NCBI RefSeq assembly: GCF_001552635.1
Contig: NZ_BCRO01000075.1
Location: 1-63,847 of the forward strand
From: Actinomadura hibisca NBRC 15177
GTDB lineage: Bacteria; Actinomycetota; Actinomycetes; Streptosporangiales; Streptosporangiaceae
Length of the DNA stretch: 63,847 nt
Direction of reading: 5' to 3'
The notes beneath the pieces are model-generated. The model did no database searches. It was not told the DNA's origin and saw only the letters and a list, made by a program, of their open reading frames with translations. The position numbers were made by a program, and so were the translations under genes. Each line of letters starts with the position of its first letter. Within the stretch, counting starts at the first letter, position 1. Positions 7,841-17,643 of the stretch are shown piece after piece.

Positions 7841-9127
7841 GTGAGAGCGAGCGAACTGCGTGCGATCGTGCGGGGCCGGGACTTCCGGCGGCTGTACGCG
7901 ACGCGGCTGACCTCGCAGCTCACCGACGGCGTGTTCCAGGTCGCGCTGGCCGGTTACGTCTTCTTCTCCCCCGAGCGGCAGGCGTCGGCGGGCAAGGCGG
8001 CGGCCGCGTTCGCGGTGACGCTGCTGCCGTACTCGGCGCTGGGCCCGTTCGCCGGGGTGCTCATCGACCGCTGGTCGCGGCGGCGCATCCTGATCTGGAC
8101 GCCCGTCCTGCGGGCGGCGCTGGTCGCGGTGGTGGCCGCGCTGGTCGCCGGTGGGTACGACGGCGCGGGGTTCTTCCTGATGGTGCTGCTGGTGCTGGGA
8201 GTGAACCGCTTCTTCCTGGCGGCGCTGTCGGCGGCGCTGCCGCACGTCGTGCGGCGCGAGCACCTGGTGACGGCCAACGCGTTCGCCGTCACCTCCGGGA
8301 CGGTGATCGCGTTCGTGGGCGCGGGCGTCGGCTACCTGCTGCGCGCGGTGTTCGGCGCGGGCGGCGACGGGACGGCGCTGATCCTGCTGTGCGGGGCGGC
8401 CCTGTTCCTGCTGGCCGGGCTGACGGCGACGACGCTGCCGCGCCGCACGCTGGGCCCGCACCTCGCCGAGGCCCCCGAGCAGACCCGGCGGGCGCTCGGC
8501 AACGTGCTGCACGGCCTGGCGGACGGGGCGCGGCACCTGGCCCGGCGGCGGCAGGCCGCGCTGGCGCTGGGCGCGATCTCGGTGCATCGCTTCCTGTACG
8601 GCGTCATCCTGATCATGACGTTGCTGCTGTGCCGCAACCGCTTCACCGCCGACGCCGAGGACGGGCTGGCAGCGTTCGCGATGATGCTGGGGGTGTCGGG
8701 CGCGGGTTTCTTCGCCGGCGCGCTGGCGACCCCGCTCGTCGTGCGGCGGATCAGCAAGCAGGCGTGGGTCACGCTGCTGCTGGGGGCCGGGGCGGTGTCG
8801 CTCCTGCTGCTGGCGACGCCGTTCGCCGAGCTGCCGTGGGCGGCGGGCGCGTTCGCGCTGGGGGTGGTGTCGCAGGGCGTGAAGTTGTGCGTGGACACCG
8901 TGCTCCAGGAGTCGATCGACGACGCCTACCGGGGCCGGGTCTTCGCGGTGTACGACATGTTGTTCAACGCGGCCTTCGCCGCGGCGGCGGCCGTGGCGGC
9001 GACCTGGCTGCCCGCCGACGGCGTCTCCTACGCGACCCTCGCGCTGGTGATCGCGGCCTACGCCGCGAGCGCGCTGGTGTACCGGACGTTGTCGGGCCGC
9101 GCCGGAGCGGCCGTCCCGGCGCACTGA
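7841..9127 (+). CDS. MFS transporter
   Basis: A 428-residue major facilitator with about 12 hydrophobic segments. The N-terminus FRRLYATRLTSQLTDGVFQVALAGYVFF and the loop LIDRWSRRRILIW after the second segment match the drug-efflux-like MFS class (DHA3/MFS_1). It is probably a proton-driven exporter in the cytoplasmic membrane; the substrate is unknown. GTG 7841 follows the binding-protein gene by 45 bp in the same direction, so the two may be co-transcribed although unrelated in mechanism. It converges on bioA across 69 bp without a clear hairpin. Confidence 0.88.
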   Translation: MRASELRAIVRGRDFRRLYATRLTSQLTDGVFQVALAGYVFFSPERQASAGKAAAAFAVTLLPYSALGPFAGVLIDRWSRRRILIWTPVLRAALVAVVAALVAGGYDGAGFFLMVLLVLGVNRFFLAALSAALPHVVRREHLVTANAFAVTSGTVIAFVGAGVGYLLRAVFGAGGDGTALILLCGAALFLLAGLTATTLPRRTLGPHLAEAPEQTRRALGNVLHGLADGARHLARRRQAALALGAISVHRFLYGVILIMTLLLCRNRFTADAEDGLAAFAMMLGVSGAGFFAGALATPLVVRRISKQAWVTLLLGAGAVSLLLLATPFAELPWAAGAFALGVVSQGVKLCVDTVLQESIDDAYRGRVFAVYDMLFNAAFAAAAAVAATWLPADGVSYATLALVIAAYAASALVYRTLSGRAGAAVPAH

Positions 9128-9196
9128 GGCGGCCAGACGCAGCACGACGGCAACGACGGCGCGACGCCCAGCGGCGGCGCGGCGGCTCCCGCCGCG

Positions 9197-10519
9197 TCAG
9201 TCCTCGGTCAGCGAGACGGCCGCGGCGTACATGGCGTCGGCGATGTGCTCAAGGTCGTCCTCGGTGCTGACGTACGGCGGCATCGTGTAGATCAGCCTGC
9301 CGAAGGGCCGCAACCACACGCCGTGCTCCATCACGACCTCCTGCACGGCCGCCACGTCGACCGGCTCGCGGGCCTCGATGACGCCGATGCCGCCGAGCAC
9401 CCGCACGTCGGCGACGCCCGGCAGCTCGCGCGCGCCCTCCAGCCCGGCGGTCAGCACGGCCTCGATGGTGTCGACCTCGGCGTGCCAGTCGCGCGACAGC
9501 AGCAGATCGATCGACGCCGCCGCCACGGCCGTCGCCAGCGGGTTGGCCATGAAGGTGGGCCCGTGCATCAGCACCTGGGCCTCCCCGGTGGAGATGACGC
9601 GCGCCACCTCGTCGGTGCAGAGCGTGGCGGCGAGCGTCATGTAGCCGCCGGTCAGGGCCTTGCCGACGCACATGATGTCGGGCACGACCTCGGCGTGGTC
9701 GCAGCCCCAGAACTCGCCGGTGCGGCCGAAGCCGGTGGCGATCTCGTCCAGGACCAGCAGCAGCCCGTGCTCGTCGGCGATCTCGCGCAGCGCGCGCAGG
9801 TACTCGGGCGCGTAGAAGCGCATCCCGCCCGCGCCCTGCACGACCGGCTCGACGATGATCCCGGCCAGCTCGCCGGAGTGCTCGGCGGCCAGCCGCTTCA
9901 GCTCGGCGAGGTACTCCTCGTCGGGCTCGTCCAGGTAGCCGCCGGGCGGGCGGGGCGCGAACACGTGCCGCGCCAGCACGTCACTGAACAGGTGGTGCAT
10001 CCCGTTGACCGGGTCGCACACGGCCATGTCGCCGAAGGTGTCGCCGTGGTAGCCGCCGCGCACCGTCAGCAGCCGGTGCCGTTCGGGCCGCCCCTGCGAG
10101 CGCCAGTACTGGAGCGCCATCTTGATCGCGACCTCGACGGCGACCGACCCCGAGTCGGTGAAGAACACCTTGGTCAGCGGCGCGGGCGTCAGCTCGACCA
10201 GCTTCTCGGCCAGCCGCACGGCGGGCGGGTGGGTCAGCCCGCCGAACATGACGTGCGCCATCTTGCCGAGCTGGGCGGTGACCGCCGCGTTGAGCTTGGG
10301 GTGGTTGTAGCCGTGGATCGCCGACCACCACGACGACATGCCGTCGATCAGCTCGCTGCCGTCGGCGAGGGTCAGGCGCGTCCCGGCCGCCGACACGACC
10401 GGTTGCACGGGATCGGTGGCGGGCATCGGCGCGTAGGGGTGCCAGACGTGCTCGCGGTCGAACTCCAGCAGCCGTTCGGCCTGCTGGGGGCTCATCCGGC
10501 CCAGCCTGAGGTCGATCAC
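9197..10519 (-). CDS. bioA: Adenosylmethionine-8-amino-7-oxononanoate aminotransferase
   Basis: A 440-residue class III PLP aminotransferase that makes 7,8-diaminopelargonate from KAPA using S-adenosylmethionine, the antepenultimate step of biotin synthesis. HVWHPYAPM near the N-terminus and MSSWWSAIHGYNHP are BioA hallmarks. DEIATGFGRTG binds the cofactor ring, and the Schiff-base Lys is K287 in CVGKALTGGYM. GTG 10519 overlaps the pcnA stop (GTGA), implying translational coupling; ATG 10495 is an alternative start. No other bio genes are in the window. Confidence 0.95.
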   Translation of the reverse strand: MIDLRLGRMSPQQAERLLEFDREHVWHPYAPMPATDPVQPVVSAAGTRLTLADGSELIDGMSSWWSAIHGYNHPKLNAAVTAQLGKMAHVMFGGLTHPPAVRLAEKLVELTPAPLTKVFFTDSGSVAVEVAIKMALQYWRSQGRPERHRLLTVRGGYHGDTFGDMAVCDPVNGMHHLFSDVLARHVFAPRPPGGYLDEPDEEYLAELKRLAAEHSGELAGIIVEPVVQGAGGMRFYAPEYLRALREIADEHGLLLVLDEIATGFGRTGEFWGCDHAEVVPDIMCVGKALTGGYMTLAATLCTDEVARVISTGEAQVLMHGPTFMANPLATAVAAASIDLLLSRDWHAEVDTIEAVLTAGLEGARELPGVADVRVLGGIGVIEAREPVDVAAVQEVVMEHGVWLRPFGRLIYTMPPYVSTEDDLEHIADAMYAAAVSLTED

Positions 10520-12048
10520 GCCGCACCGCCGCCCGTGCCGGAGTCCGTGCCGGAGTCCGAGGCGTCGCCCGTGCCGCCGTCGGCCGCCGTCAGCCCCTCC
10601 TCGGCGGCCCAGCGGCGCAGCTCGGCCGCCGCCGCCTCCTTGCCGACCATGCCCTGGTCCAGGCGCAGCTCCAGCAGGAACTTGTAGGCGCGGCCCACCG
10701 CCGGGCCGGGCCTGATGCCCAGGATCTCCTGGATCTCGTTGCCGTCGATCTCCGGGCGGATCGAGGCCAGCTCCTCCTCCTCGGCGAGCCGGTCGATCCG
10801 CACCTCCAGGTCGTCGTAGGTGCGGCGCAGGCGGTCGGCCTTGCGCTTGTTGCGGGTGGTGCAGTCCGCGCGGGTCAGTTTGTGCAGCCGCTTCAGCAGC
10901 GGGCCCGCGTCGCGCACGTACCGGCGCACCGCCGAGTCGGTCCACTCGCCCGTGCCGTACCCGTGGAACCGCAGGTGCAGCTCCACCAGCCGCGACACCT
11001 CCGCGATGACCTCCTTGGGGTAGCGCAGCGCGGTCAGCCGCTTGCGGGTCATCTTCGCGCCGACGACCTCGTGGTGGTGGAACGACACCCGGCCGCCCGC
11101 CTCGAAGCGGCGGGTGCGGGGCTTGCCGATGTCGTGCAGCAGCGCCGCCAGCCGCAACACCAGGTCCGGGCCGTCCTCCTCCTGCGCGATCGCCTGCTCC
11201 AGCACGATCAGCGAGTGCTCGTAGACGTCCTTGTGCCGGTGGTGCTCGTCGATCTCCAGCCGCAGCTTGGGCAACTCGGGCAGCACGTGCGCGGCGAGGC
11301 CGGTGTCCACCAGCAGCGCCAGGCCCTCGCGCGGGTGCTCGCCGCAGACCAGCTTGGACAGCTCGTCGCGCACCCGCTCGGCCGACACGATCTCGATGCG
11401 GTCGGCCATGTCGGTCATCGCCCGCACCACGTCCGGGGCGACCGCGAAGCCGAGCTGGGACGCGAAGCGCGCCGCGCGCATCATCCGCAGCGGATCGTCG
11501 CTGAAGGAGTCCTCGGGGCGGCCGGGCGTGCGCAGCACCTTGCGGTGCAGGTCGGTGAGGCCACCGAACGGGTCCACCAGCTCATAGCCGGGCAGCCGCG
11601 CCGCCATCGCGTTCACCGCGAAGTCGCGGCGGCGCAGGTCCTCCTTCAGCGAGGTGCCGTAGGACACCTCGGGCTTGCGCGACTTCGGGTCGTAGGACTC
11701 GCTGCGGTAGGTGGTGATCTCCAGCTGGTCGTCGCCCTTGCGCAGGCCGACCGTGCCGAACTCGATGCCGATCGTCCACACCGCGTCGGCCCAGCCGTCG
11801 ATGATCTCCAGGATCTTCTCCGGCGGCGCGTCGGTGGTCAGGTCCACGTCCTTGGTGGGGCGGCGCAGCAGCGCGTCCCGGACCGGGCCGCCGACCAGGG
11901 CGAGCTCGTGCCCGGCGGCCGCGAAGCGGGCCCCCAGCTCGTCGGCGACGGGCGCGACGCGGCGCAGCAGGTCGGCGACGGCGGCGCGCTGGGCCGTCGA
12001 GGGGGCAGCCTGCGGCTCGGGGGACACGTTCTGGTTGGGCACGGCCAT
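10516..12048 (-). CDS. pcnA: CCA tRNA nucleotidyltransferase (with HD domain)
   Basis: A 510-residue enzyme that adds or repairs the 3' CCA of tRNAs; both tRNA genes in this window lack an encoded CCA. The head domain has GGPVRD (53-58) and the metal-binding DVD (67-69), then RRDFAVNAMA (140-149) and DPLRMMRAARFA (185-196). An HD phosphohydrolase signature LLHDIGKP (303-310) follows. ATG 12048 is preceded by AAGGAAAT. The gene starts a two-gene unit with bioA and is divergent from the ybaK-like gene. Confidence 0.95.
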   Translation of the reverse strand: MAVPNQNVSPEPQAAPSTAQRAAVADLLRRVAPVADELGARFAAAGHELALVGGPVRDALLRRPTKDVDLTTDAPPEKILEIIDGWADAVWTIGIEFGTVGLRKGDDQLEITTYRSESYDPKSRKPEVSYGTSLKEDLRRRDFAVNAMAARLPGYELVDPFGGLTDLHRKVLRTPGRPEDSFSDDPLRMMRAARFASQLGFAVAPDVVRAMTDMADRIEIVSAERVRDELSKLVCGEHPREGLALLVDTGLAAHVLPELPKLRLEIDEHHRHKDVYEHSLIVLEQAIAQEEDGPDLVLRLAALLHDIGKPRTRRFEAGGRVSFHHHEVVGAKMTRKRLTALRYPKEVIAEVSRLVELHLRFHGYGTGEWTDSAVRRYVRDAGPLLKRLHKLTRADCTTRNKRKADRLRRTYDDLEVRIDRLAEEEELASIRPEIDGNEIQEILGIRPGPAVGRAYKFLLELRLDQGMVGKEAAAAELRRWAAEEGLTAADGGTGDASDSGTDSGTGGGAA

Positions 12049-12500
12049 CGAGCGTATTTCCTTGGTGGTTCGCTGACAAAGGACTTTGCGCGCGCGGGCG
12101 CGCGTCCGCCCGAAGACGGGATTGAAGGCTCTTCACATCCCGCGATCCCCGGGTTACGTTCTGGATATCCCGGTGAACACCCGCGCGGCCGCCGGCCGAG
12201 CCTCCCCTGACCCCCAACGGTAGCGGGACGCCGCCGCAGCTCGGGCCACCGCCCGGCCGGGCCGGCCCGCGGCGGGGGTGCCGGAGCGCGCACGGGACAC
12301 GCGGCGGGCGACGGAGGCGACCGGCGCGCCCCCCATGGATGATCTCCGTTTCGGCGGGTATGTGACCAGACCCGCCGTGCGGGGGCCACGCGACAGGGGG
12401 GACGGCCGGGGGACGGCCGGTGGCGCGGCACGGCCACGGGGCGCGGAACAGCCAACGGGGGTTGCGAGCGGGGTCACGACCCCGCGGAACGGAGCCGGAC
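12049..12500. other. Divergent intergenic region between pcnA and ybaK-like gene
   Basis: 452 bp between two divergent start codons. It should hold both promoters; I see no convincing -10/-35 pairs, palindrome or small gene. Reading frames here are GC shadows. Confidence 0.5.
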
Positions 12501-13040
12501 ATGAAGGACGCCCTCACCATCCACCGGACGTTGCTGGAGCAGGAGACCCTGCACGAGATCGTGCGGCTGCCCCTCGCGATCGCGCACGCCGACGAGCTGC
12601 CCCGCGCGCTCGGCCTGCCGGCGGACCGGTGCCTGGTGACACGCGTCTACGCCTGCAACGACGTGTACCGGGGGCAGCGCTTCCTGGCCGGGGTGATCGT
12701 CGCGGCGGGGGTGCGGCCGCCGACGGAGGTCGTGCGGCACGCCGTCGGCGCGCGGCTGATCCGCCCGGCCCGCGCCGACCTGGTCAACAAGGTCACCGCC
12801 TACGCGGCGGGACTGGTGTGCCCGCTGCTGCTGCCCCAGGGCATGCCGCTGCTGGTCGACCAGCGCGTCATCGACGGGTTGCCGTCCGACGAGGTGGTGT
12901 ACACCGCGACCGGCGAGGCGTCCACGGCGCTGGGCATCCGGGCGCTCGACCTGTACGCGCTGAGCGGGGCCAAGCCGGTGGAGCTGTTCGGCCCGGGACG
13001 GCTCCCCGACCGTTCCGGCGCGGGCTCGGCCTCCTTCTGA
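12501..13040 (+). CDS. YbaK/prolyl-tRNA-synthetase-associated domain protein
   Basis: 179 residues resembling the YbaK/EbsC fold, whose members hydrolyse mischarged aminoacyl-tRNAs in trans. Supporting features are the segment CLVTRVYACNDVYRGQRFLAG, the GARLIRPARADLVNKVT block where YbaK proteins carry a conserved substrate-site Lys, and PLLVDQRVIDGLPSDEVVYTATGEAS, matching the usual lid. ATG 12501 fits the family start and has a GGAGCC ribosome site. It stands alone upstream of the DUF6049 gene with 184 bp between. Editing specificity cannot be predicted. Confidence 0.75.
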   Translation: MKDALTIHRTLLEQETLHEIVRLPLAIAHADELPRALGLPADRCLVTRVYACNDVYRGQRFLAGVIVAAGVRPPTEVVRHAVGARLIRPARADLVNKVTAYAAGLVCPLLLPQGMPLLVDQRVIDGLPSDEVVYTATGEASTALGIRALDLYALSGAKPVELFGPGRLPDRSGAGSASF

Positions 13041-13224
13041 CGCCCGCCCCGCGCCCCGGGAAGATCGCCGGACCGCTGCTGGGCGGAGGTTTCGGACGCG
13101 CGGACGCCCGGGAGGGGTCCGAGGGCGGCGGCGACGCGACTACCATCGAGCCCGTGGTGCGGGAATACGACGCCCGCCGCCCCCAAGCGGTCCCGGTAGC
13201 GGGCCGCCCCCGGGCGGGCATGGC

Positions 13225-15759
13225 GTGAGACGGGTCGAACGCACGGCCGCGCTGGCCGCTCTCCTCCCCTGCCTCCTGGCCGCCATGACGCCCAGAACCG
13301 CCGCCGCGGCCGCCACCACCGTCGCGGTCCCCGGCACCTCCGTGGCGGCACTGGCGGTCCCCGACACCACCGTGGACGCCGCCCTTGCCGCCGCGCCCGA
13401 CGTGGCGCTGCCCGACGAGCCCGCGACCGCCGCCGCGCCGCACCGCGACCGCCAGCAGGTCGCCCTCTCGCTGACGTACATGTCGGCCAAGGCCGACCCC
13501 AAGTCCAAGATCACCGTCAGGGGCGTGGTGCAGAACCGGTCCGGCCAGGCGCTGCCCGGCCTGTCGGTGCGGCTGCGCTACAACGGCACCCCGGTGTCCA
13601 GCCGGGGCGAGCTCGACCAGTACGCCGCCGCCCCGCCCGGCAACCTGAACGGCCAGCCGCCGAACGCCGTCTGGCAGCTCCCGCAGACCGCCGCCGCCAA
13701 CGGGCGGCAGACCTTCTCGCTGAGCGTGGACACCGCGGTGATGGGCCTGGAGCGGTACGGGTTCGGCGTCTACCCGGTCGGTGTCGAGGTGGTGGACGGC
13801 TCCGGGCAGGCGCTCGCGGGCGTCACCTCGTTCGTCACCTACGTCCCCAAGCAGAACAGCTTCAAGCCGGTGCAGGTCAGCTGGGTCTGGCCGCTGGTCG
13901 ACCGCATGCACCGCGCCGACGACCGCACCTTCACCGACGACAAGCTCGCCACCGACATGGCCGCCGGGGGGCGGCTGCGCGGCCTGGTGGACGCCGCGCA
14001 GAGCACCAGGACGCCGGTCACCTGGGCGATCGACCCCGCGCTGCTGGACGACGTCACCACGATGACCGCCGCCGGCGGCTACAACGTGCAGGAGCAGCGG
14101 CCCCGCAAGACCGTGCACAAGCAGAAGAGCCAGACGGCCGTCGACTGGCTGAAGTCGCTGCGCGAGGCGTCCAAGGGCGACCCGTACTTCACCCTCCCCT
14201 ACGCCGACCCCGACGTGATGGCGCTGGTCCGCTACAAGCAGATCGGCCCCCTCAACCAGTCCTACGCCCACACCGGCGTCGCCGCCGACGTCCTCGGCCG
14301 CAAGCCCACCACGCAGATCGCCTGGCCGCCGTCGGGCCTGGCCGGGTACGGCACGCTCGGCCAGCTCGCCCGGCTGAACCTCAAGGGCGGCGGGTCGTTC
14401 CTGCTGAGTGACACGATGTTCGAGCCGCAGAACGTCACCACCGTCGCCCGCACCAACGTGCAGACGGGCCTGGGCGTCAAGCCCGTCCTGGCCTACGACC
14501 AGAAGCTCAGCACCATCGTCTCCCAGAGCAGCGCCAAGTCGCCCGGCGGCGAGCTGCTGGCCCAGCAGCGCTTCCTCGCCGAGACCGCCATGATCACCAT
14601 GGAGAGCCCGAACGCGCAGCGCACCGTGGTGGTCGCGCCCAACCGGCACTGGAACCCCTCGCCCAAGCAGGCGCAGATGTTGCTGGACTACACGCAGAAG
14701 GCGCCCTGGCTGGCCGAGAAGCCGCTGGCCGCCGTCGGCGCGACCGCGGCGCAGCCGCGCGTCTACCGCGGCTACCCCGACGAGTACCAGCGCTTCGAGC
14801 TGGGCGACCGGTACCTGGACCAGGTGTACGCGATCGGCCACCGGGCCCGCGGCTTCGCCGCGATCATGGTGGCGCCGATCACCATGAGCTACGACCGGGC
14901 CGTCCTGCGCCTGCAGTCGGCCGCCTGGCGCGGCCGTCCCGGCCCCGCCCAGCGGGCCCGCCAGGAGCTGGCGCTGGAGCTCAAGGAGCGGATGGACAAG
15001 ATCCGCCTGCTGTCCAAGAGCGCGCCGCTGGCCGGCGGCTCGGGCCGGCTGCTGCTCACCCTGGCCAACGACCTGCCCGACCAGAAGGTGCGGTTCCGGC
15101 TGCGGGTCAGCGCCGAGTACCCCGCCAAGCTGAAGGTGGGCGAGCTCCAGGCCAAGGACGAGGTGATCGAGCTCGGCCCGGACCAGAAGGAAACCCCGCG
15201 CGTCCCGGTGCAGGCGATGGGCAACGGCTCGTTCCGCCTGCACGTGGAGCTGCTGACCGTCGACGACGGCAAGAAGTACGGCGACACGCAGGTCATCACC
15301 GTGCGGACCACGGGGTACGGGCGCGTCGCGGTGCTCATCACCGGCGGTGGACTTGCCGTACTCTTCGTGGGCGTCGGAGTGCGGGCCATCAGAGCAAGGC
15401 GCCGCCGGGAAGCGGAGGCAGCCGGTGTCGGAAGCGGAATGGAACCAGCGGCGGCCGGAGCCATGGGACCAGGGACCCCCGGCGCCGGATCGGCGGGGTT
15501 CTGGCCGACCGGCCAACCCACCGGGCCCGCCTCCCCAGGGCCCGCCCCCGGCGAACCCGCAGGGACCTCCCCCGGGACACCCGCAGGGACCGCCCCAGCG
15601 GCACCCCCAGGGGCCACCCCCGTCGCGGTACCAGGGCCCGCCGACGGGTCCGCCCCAGACGCCTCCGCCGCCGAGGGCCCCGATGCCGGCGCAGCCCCCG
15701 TACCCGGGGACCCCGCAGACCGTGCCGGGGGCGAATATCGCGGCGGAAACAGCGGTTGA
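13225..15759 (+). CDS. DUF6049 family exported, membrane-anchored protein
   Basis: 844 residues: signal peptide (TAALAALLPCLLAAMTPRTAAA), a large extracytoplasmic part including WPLVDRMHRADDRTFTDDKL and TPVTWAIDPALLDDV, then one C-terminal membrane segment (about 695-720, VAVLITGGGLAVLFVGVGV) and an Arg-rich stop-transfer. DUF6049 genes sit immediately upstream of murJ in many actinobacteria, so a cell-wall role is inferred. The frame stays open 335 bp past the murJ start, giving an unusual Pro/Gly/Ala tail in a different frame. GTG 13225 directly precedes the signal peptide. Confidence 0.88.
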   Translation: MRRVERTAALAALLPCLLAAMTPRTAAAAATTVAVPGTSVAALAVPDTTVDAALAAAPDVALPDEPATAAAPHRDRQQVALSLTYMSAKADPKSKITVRGVVQNRSGQALPGLSVRLRYNGTPVSSRGELDQYAAAPPGNLNGQPPNAVWQLPQTAAANGRQTFSLSVDTAVMGLERYGFGVYPVGVEVVDGSGQALAGVTSFVTYVPKQNSFKPVQVSWVWPLVDRMHRADDRTFTDDKLATDMAAGGRLRGLVDAAQSTRTPVTWAIDPALLDDVTTMTAAGGYNVQEQRPRKTVHKQKSQTAVDWLKSLREASKGDPYFTLPYADPDVMALVRYKQIGPLNQSYAHTGVAADVLGRKPTTQIAWPPSGLAGYGTLGQLARLNLKGGGSFLLSDTMFEPQNVTTVARTNVQTGLGVKPVLAYDQKLSTIVSQSSAKSPGGELLAQQRFLAETAMITMESPNAQRTVVVAPNRHWNPSPKQAQMLLDYTQKAPWLAEKPLAAVGATAAQPRVYRGYPDEYQRFELGDRYLDQVYAIGHRARGFAAIMVAPITMSYDRAVLRLQSAAWRGRPGPAQRARQELALELKERMDKIRLLSKSAPLAGGSGRLLLTLANDLPDQKVRFRLRVSAEYPAKLKVGELQAKDEVIELGPDQKETPRVPVQAMGNGSFRLHVELLTVDDGKKYGDTQVITVRTTGYGRVAVLITGGGLAVLFVGVGVRAIRARRRREAEAAGVGSGMEPAAAGAMGPGTPGAGSAGFWPTGQPTGPASPGPAPGEPAGTSPGTPAGTAPAAPPGATPVAVPGPADGSAPDASAAEGPDAGAAPVPGDPADRAGGEYRGGNSG

Positions 15760-17446
15760 CCTGCCCCTCCCCGACGCCGTAGCCCCGCCTTCCGCTCCGG
15801 AGGGCGGCGGTAAGGGCGGCGGCGCGTCGGCGCTGCTCCGGTCGAGCGCGGTGATGGCCGTGGGCACGCTGGCGTCCCGCGTCACCGGCTTCCTGCGCAC
15901 CGCGATGCTGGTGGCGGCGCTCGGCGTGGGCGCGCTGGCCGACGCCTACAACACCGCCAACACCGTCCCGTTCATCGTCTACGACCTGCTGCTCGGCGGC
16001 GTCCTGACCGCCGTGGTCGTCCCGCTGATCGTGCGGGCCCGCGACCGCGACGCCGAGTACGGCGCGCGGTACGAGCAGCGGCTGTTCACCCTCGCCGTGC
16101 TGGGCCTGGCGGTGATGACCGCCGTGGCGGTGGCGCTCGGTCCGGTGTTCATCAGCATCTACGGGGGCAGCTTCCACGGCGCGCAGCGCGACCTCGCCGT
16201 GCTGTTCGCCCGCCTGTTCGCGGTGCAGATCTTCTTCCTGGGCGTCAGCGCCTTCTCCGGCGCGATCCTCAACACGCGCAAGCGGTTCGCCGCGCCGATG
16301 TGGGCGCCGGTGCTCAACAACATCGTCATCTGTTGCACGGCCGGGGCGTTCTGGTTGCTGGCCACCGGCGAGGTGAGCCCCGACAACATCTCCGACGGGC
16401 AGATCGCGCTGCTGGCGGGCGGCACCATCGGCGGCATGGCGCTCCAGACCGTGGCGTTGTGGCCGTCGCTGCGCGGCTCGGGCTTCCGCTGGCGGCCCCG
16501 GCTGGACTTCCGCAAGGGCGAGCTCGGCCAGATCGGCCGGATGGCGGTCTGGACGTTGTCCTACGTGGTGATCACCCAGATCGGGTTCGCGATCACCACC
16601 CGGCTGGCCAACGCGGCGGGCGTGCGGGGCCGCGCCGAGCACCTGGGCGACGTCGGCTACACCCCCTACTTCAACGCCTACCAGCTGTTCCAGCTCCCCT
16701 ACGCGATCATCGGCGTCTCGGTGATCACCGCGCTGCTGCCCCGGATGAGCGAGCACGCCGCCGCCGGGCGCATGGCCGAGGTCCGCGACGACTTCTCCGG
16801 CGGCCTCCGCCTGTCGTCGGTGGTGATCCTGCCCGCCGCCGCGCTGATGGGCGTGCTGGCCCCCGAGATCACCACGGTGCTGTTCGCGCACGGCAACACC
16901 AGCGTCGCCGACGCGCACGTCATCGCCGAGGTGTTGCGCATGTTCGCGATCGCGCTGGTGCCGTTCGCCGCCTACCAGCTCATGTTGCGGGTCTTCTACT
17001 CCATGCAGGACACCCGCACCCCCGCCTTCGTCAGCGTCGCGGTGGTCGCCGCCAACATCGCCGCCGCGCTCACCGTCTCGGCCGTGCTGCCCACCGACAA
17101 GGTCATCGTGGGCATCGCCGGGGGCTTCGCGCTGGCCCAGACCGTCGGCGCGCTGGTCGGCTGGCTGGTCCTGCGCCGCCGCCTCGGCGGGATGGACGGC
17201 CGCCGCGTGCTCACCAGCTACGTCAAGCTCGCGATCGCGCTGTGGCCGCTGCTCGGCTTCGGCTACGCGGTGCACGCCGTCGTGGAGGCCGGGCTCGGCG
17301 TCGGCCTGTGGCAGGGACTGGTCGCGCTGGTGGTCGGCAGCGCGGGCGGCTTCGCGCTGTACCTGCTGTTCGCCAAGCTGCTGCGGGTGGGCGAGGTGCA
17401 GACGATGATCTCGACGTTCGCGCGGCGCATCCCCGGCCGGGGGTGA
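15425..17446 (+). CDS. murJ: Lipid II flippase MurJ (MviN family)
   Basis: A 673-residue MOP-superfamily flippase moving lipid II across the membrane for peptidoglycan synthesis. A Pro/Gln-rich cytoplasmic tail fills residues 1-115 (repeated QGPPP). The membrane core starts at SSAVMAVGTLASRVTGFLRTAML and continues with about 14 segments, including the FQLPYAIIGVSVITALLPRMSE signature. GTG 15425 (VSEAEWNQRR) gives a reasonable N-terminus but overlaps the DUF6049 frame by 335 bp. In mycobacteria MurJ carries a C-terminal pseudokinase; here that module is the next, separate gene. Confidence 0.95.
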   Translation: MSEAEWNQRRPEPWDQGPPAPDRRGSGRPANPPGPPPQGPPPANPQGPPPGHPQGPPQRHPQGPPPSRYQGPPTGPPQTPPPPRAPMPAQPPYPGTPQTVPGANIAAETAVDLPLPDAVAPPSAPEGGGKGGGASALLRSSAVMAVGTLASRVTGFLRTAMLVAALGVGALADAYNTANTVPFIVYDLLLGGVLTAVVVPLIVRARDRDAEYGARYEQRLFTLAVLGLAVMTAVAVALGPVFISIYGGSFHGAQRDLAVLFARLFAVQIFFLGVSAFSGAILNTRKRFAAPMWAPVLNNIVICCTAGAFWLLATGEVSPDNISDGQIALLAGGTIGGMALQTVALWPSLRGSGFRWRPRLDFRKGELGQIGRMAVWTLSYVVITQIGFAITTRLANAAGVRGRAEHLGDVGYTPYFNAYQLFQLPYAIIGVSVITALLPRMSEHAAAGRMAEVRDDFSGGLRLSSVVILPAAALMGVLAPEITTVLFAHGNTSVADAHVIAEVLRMFAIALVPFAAYQLMLRVFYSMQDTRTPAFVSVAVVAANIAAALTVSAVLPTDKVIVGIAGGFALAQTVGALVGWLVLRRRLGGMDGRRVLTSYVKLAIALWPLLGFGYAVHAVVEAGLGVGLWQGLVALVVGSAGGFALYLLFAKLLRVGEVQTMISTFARRIPGRG

Positions 17447-17643
17447 TCTGCGATCGGCCGGGTAAAGCGTGGCAAAGTACTCGGGACGCGCGGCGATAAG
17501 GGGGCCGCCCCTCCGCGGAACCACTACCATGTGGGAGACCACGGCTTGCGGGGCGACACCCTGGGGAACGCAAAGAGGAGGGTCGGAGGCGTAAGCTGCC
17601 ACGCCACGAACATGGGACCTGACCACCTGCGCAGGACGGTGCC

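Noticed and set aside
5900..9145. A 1081-residue minus-strand frame opposite the binding protein and MFS genes
   Set aside because: It spans two well-supported genes in antisense and has only Arg/Gly/Val-rich low-complexity sequence.
12868..15900. A 1010-residue minus-strand frame opposite DUF6049
   Set aside because: Shadow frame: no domain, biased composition, and it crosses the real DUF6049 and murJ starts.
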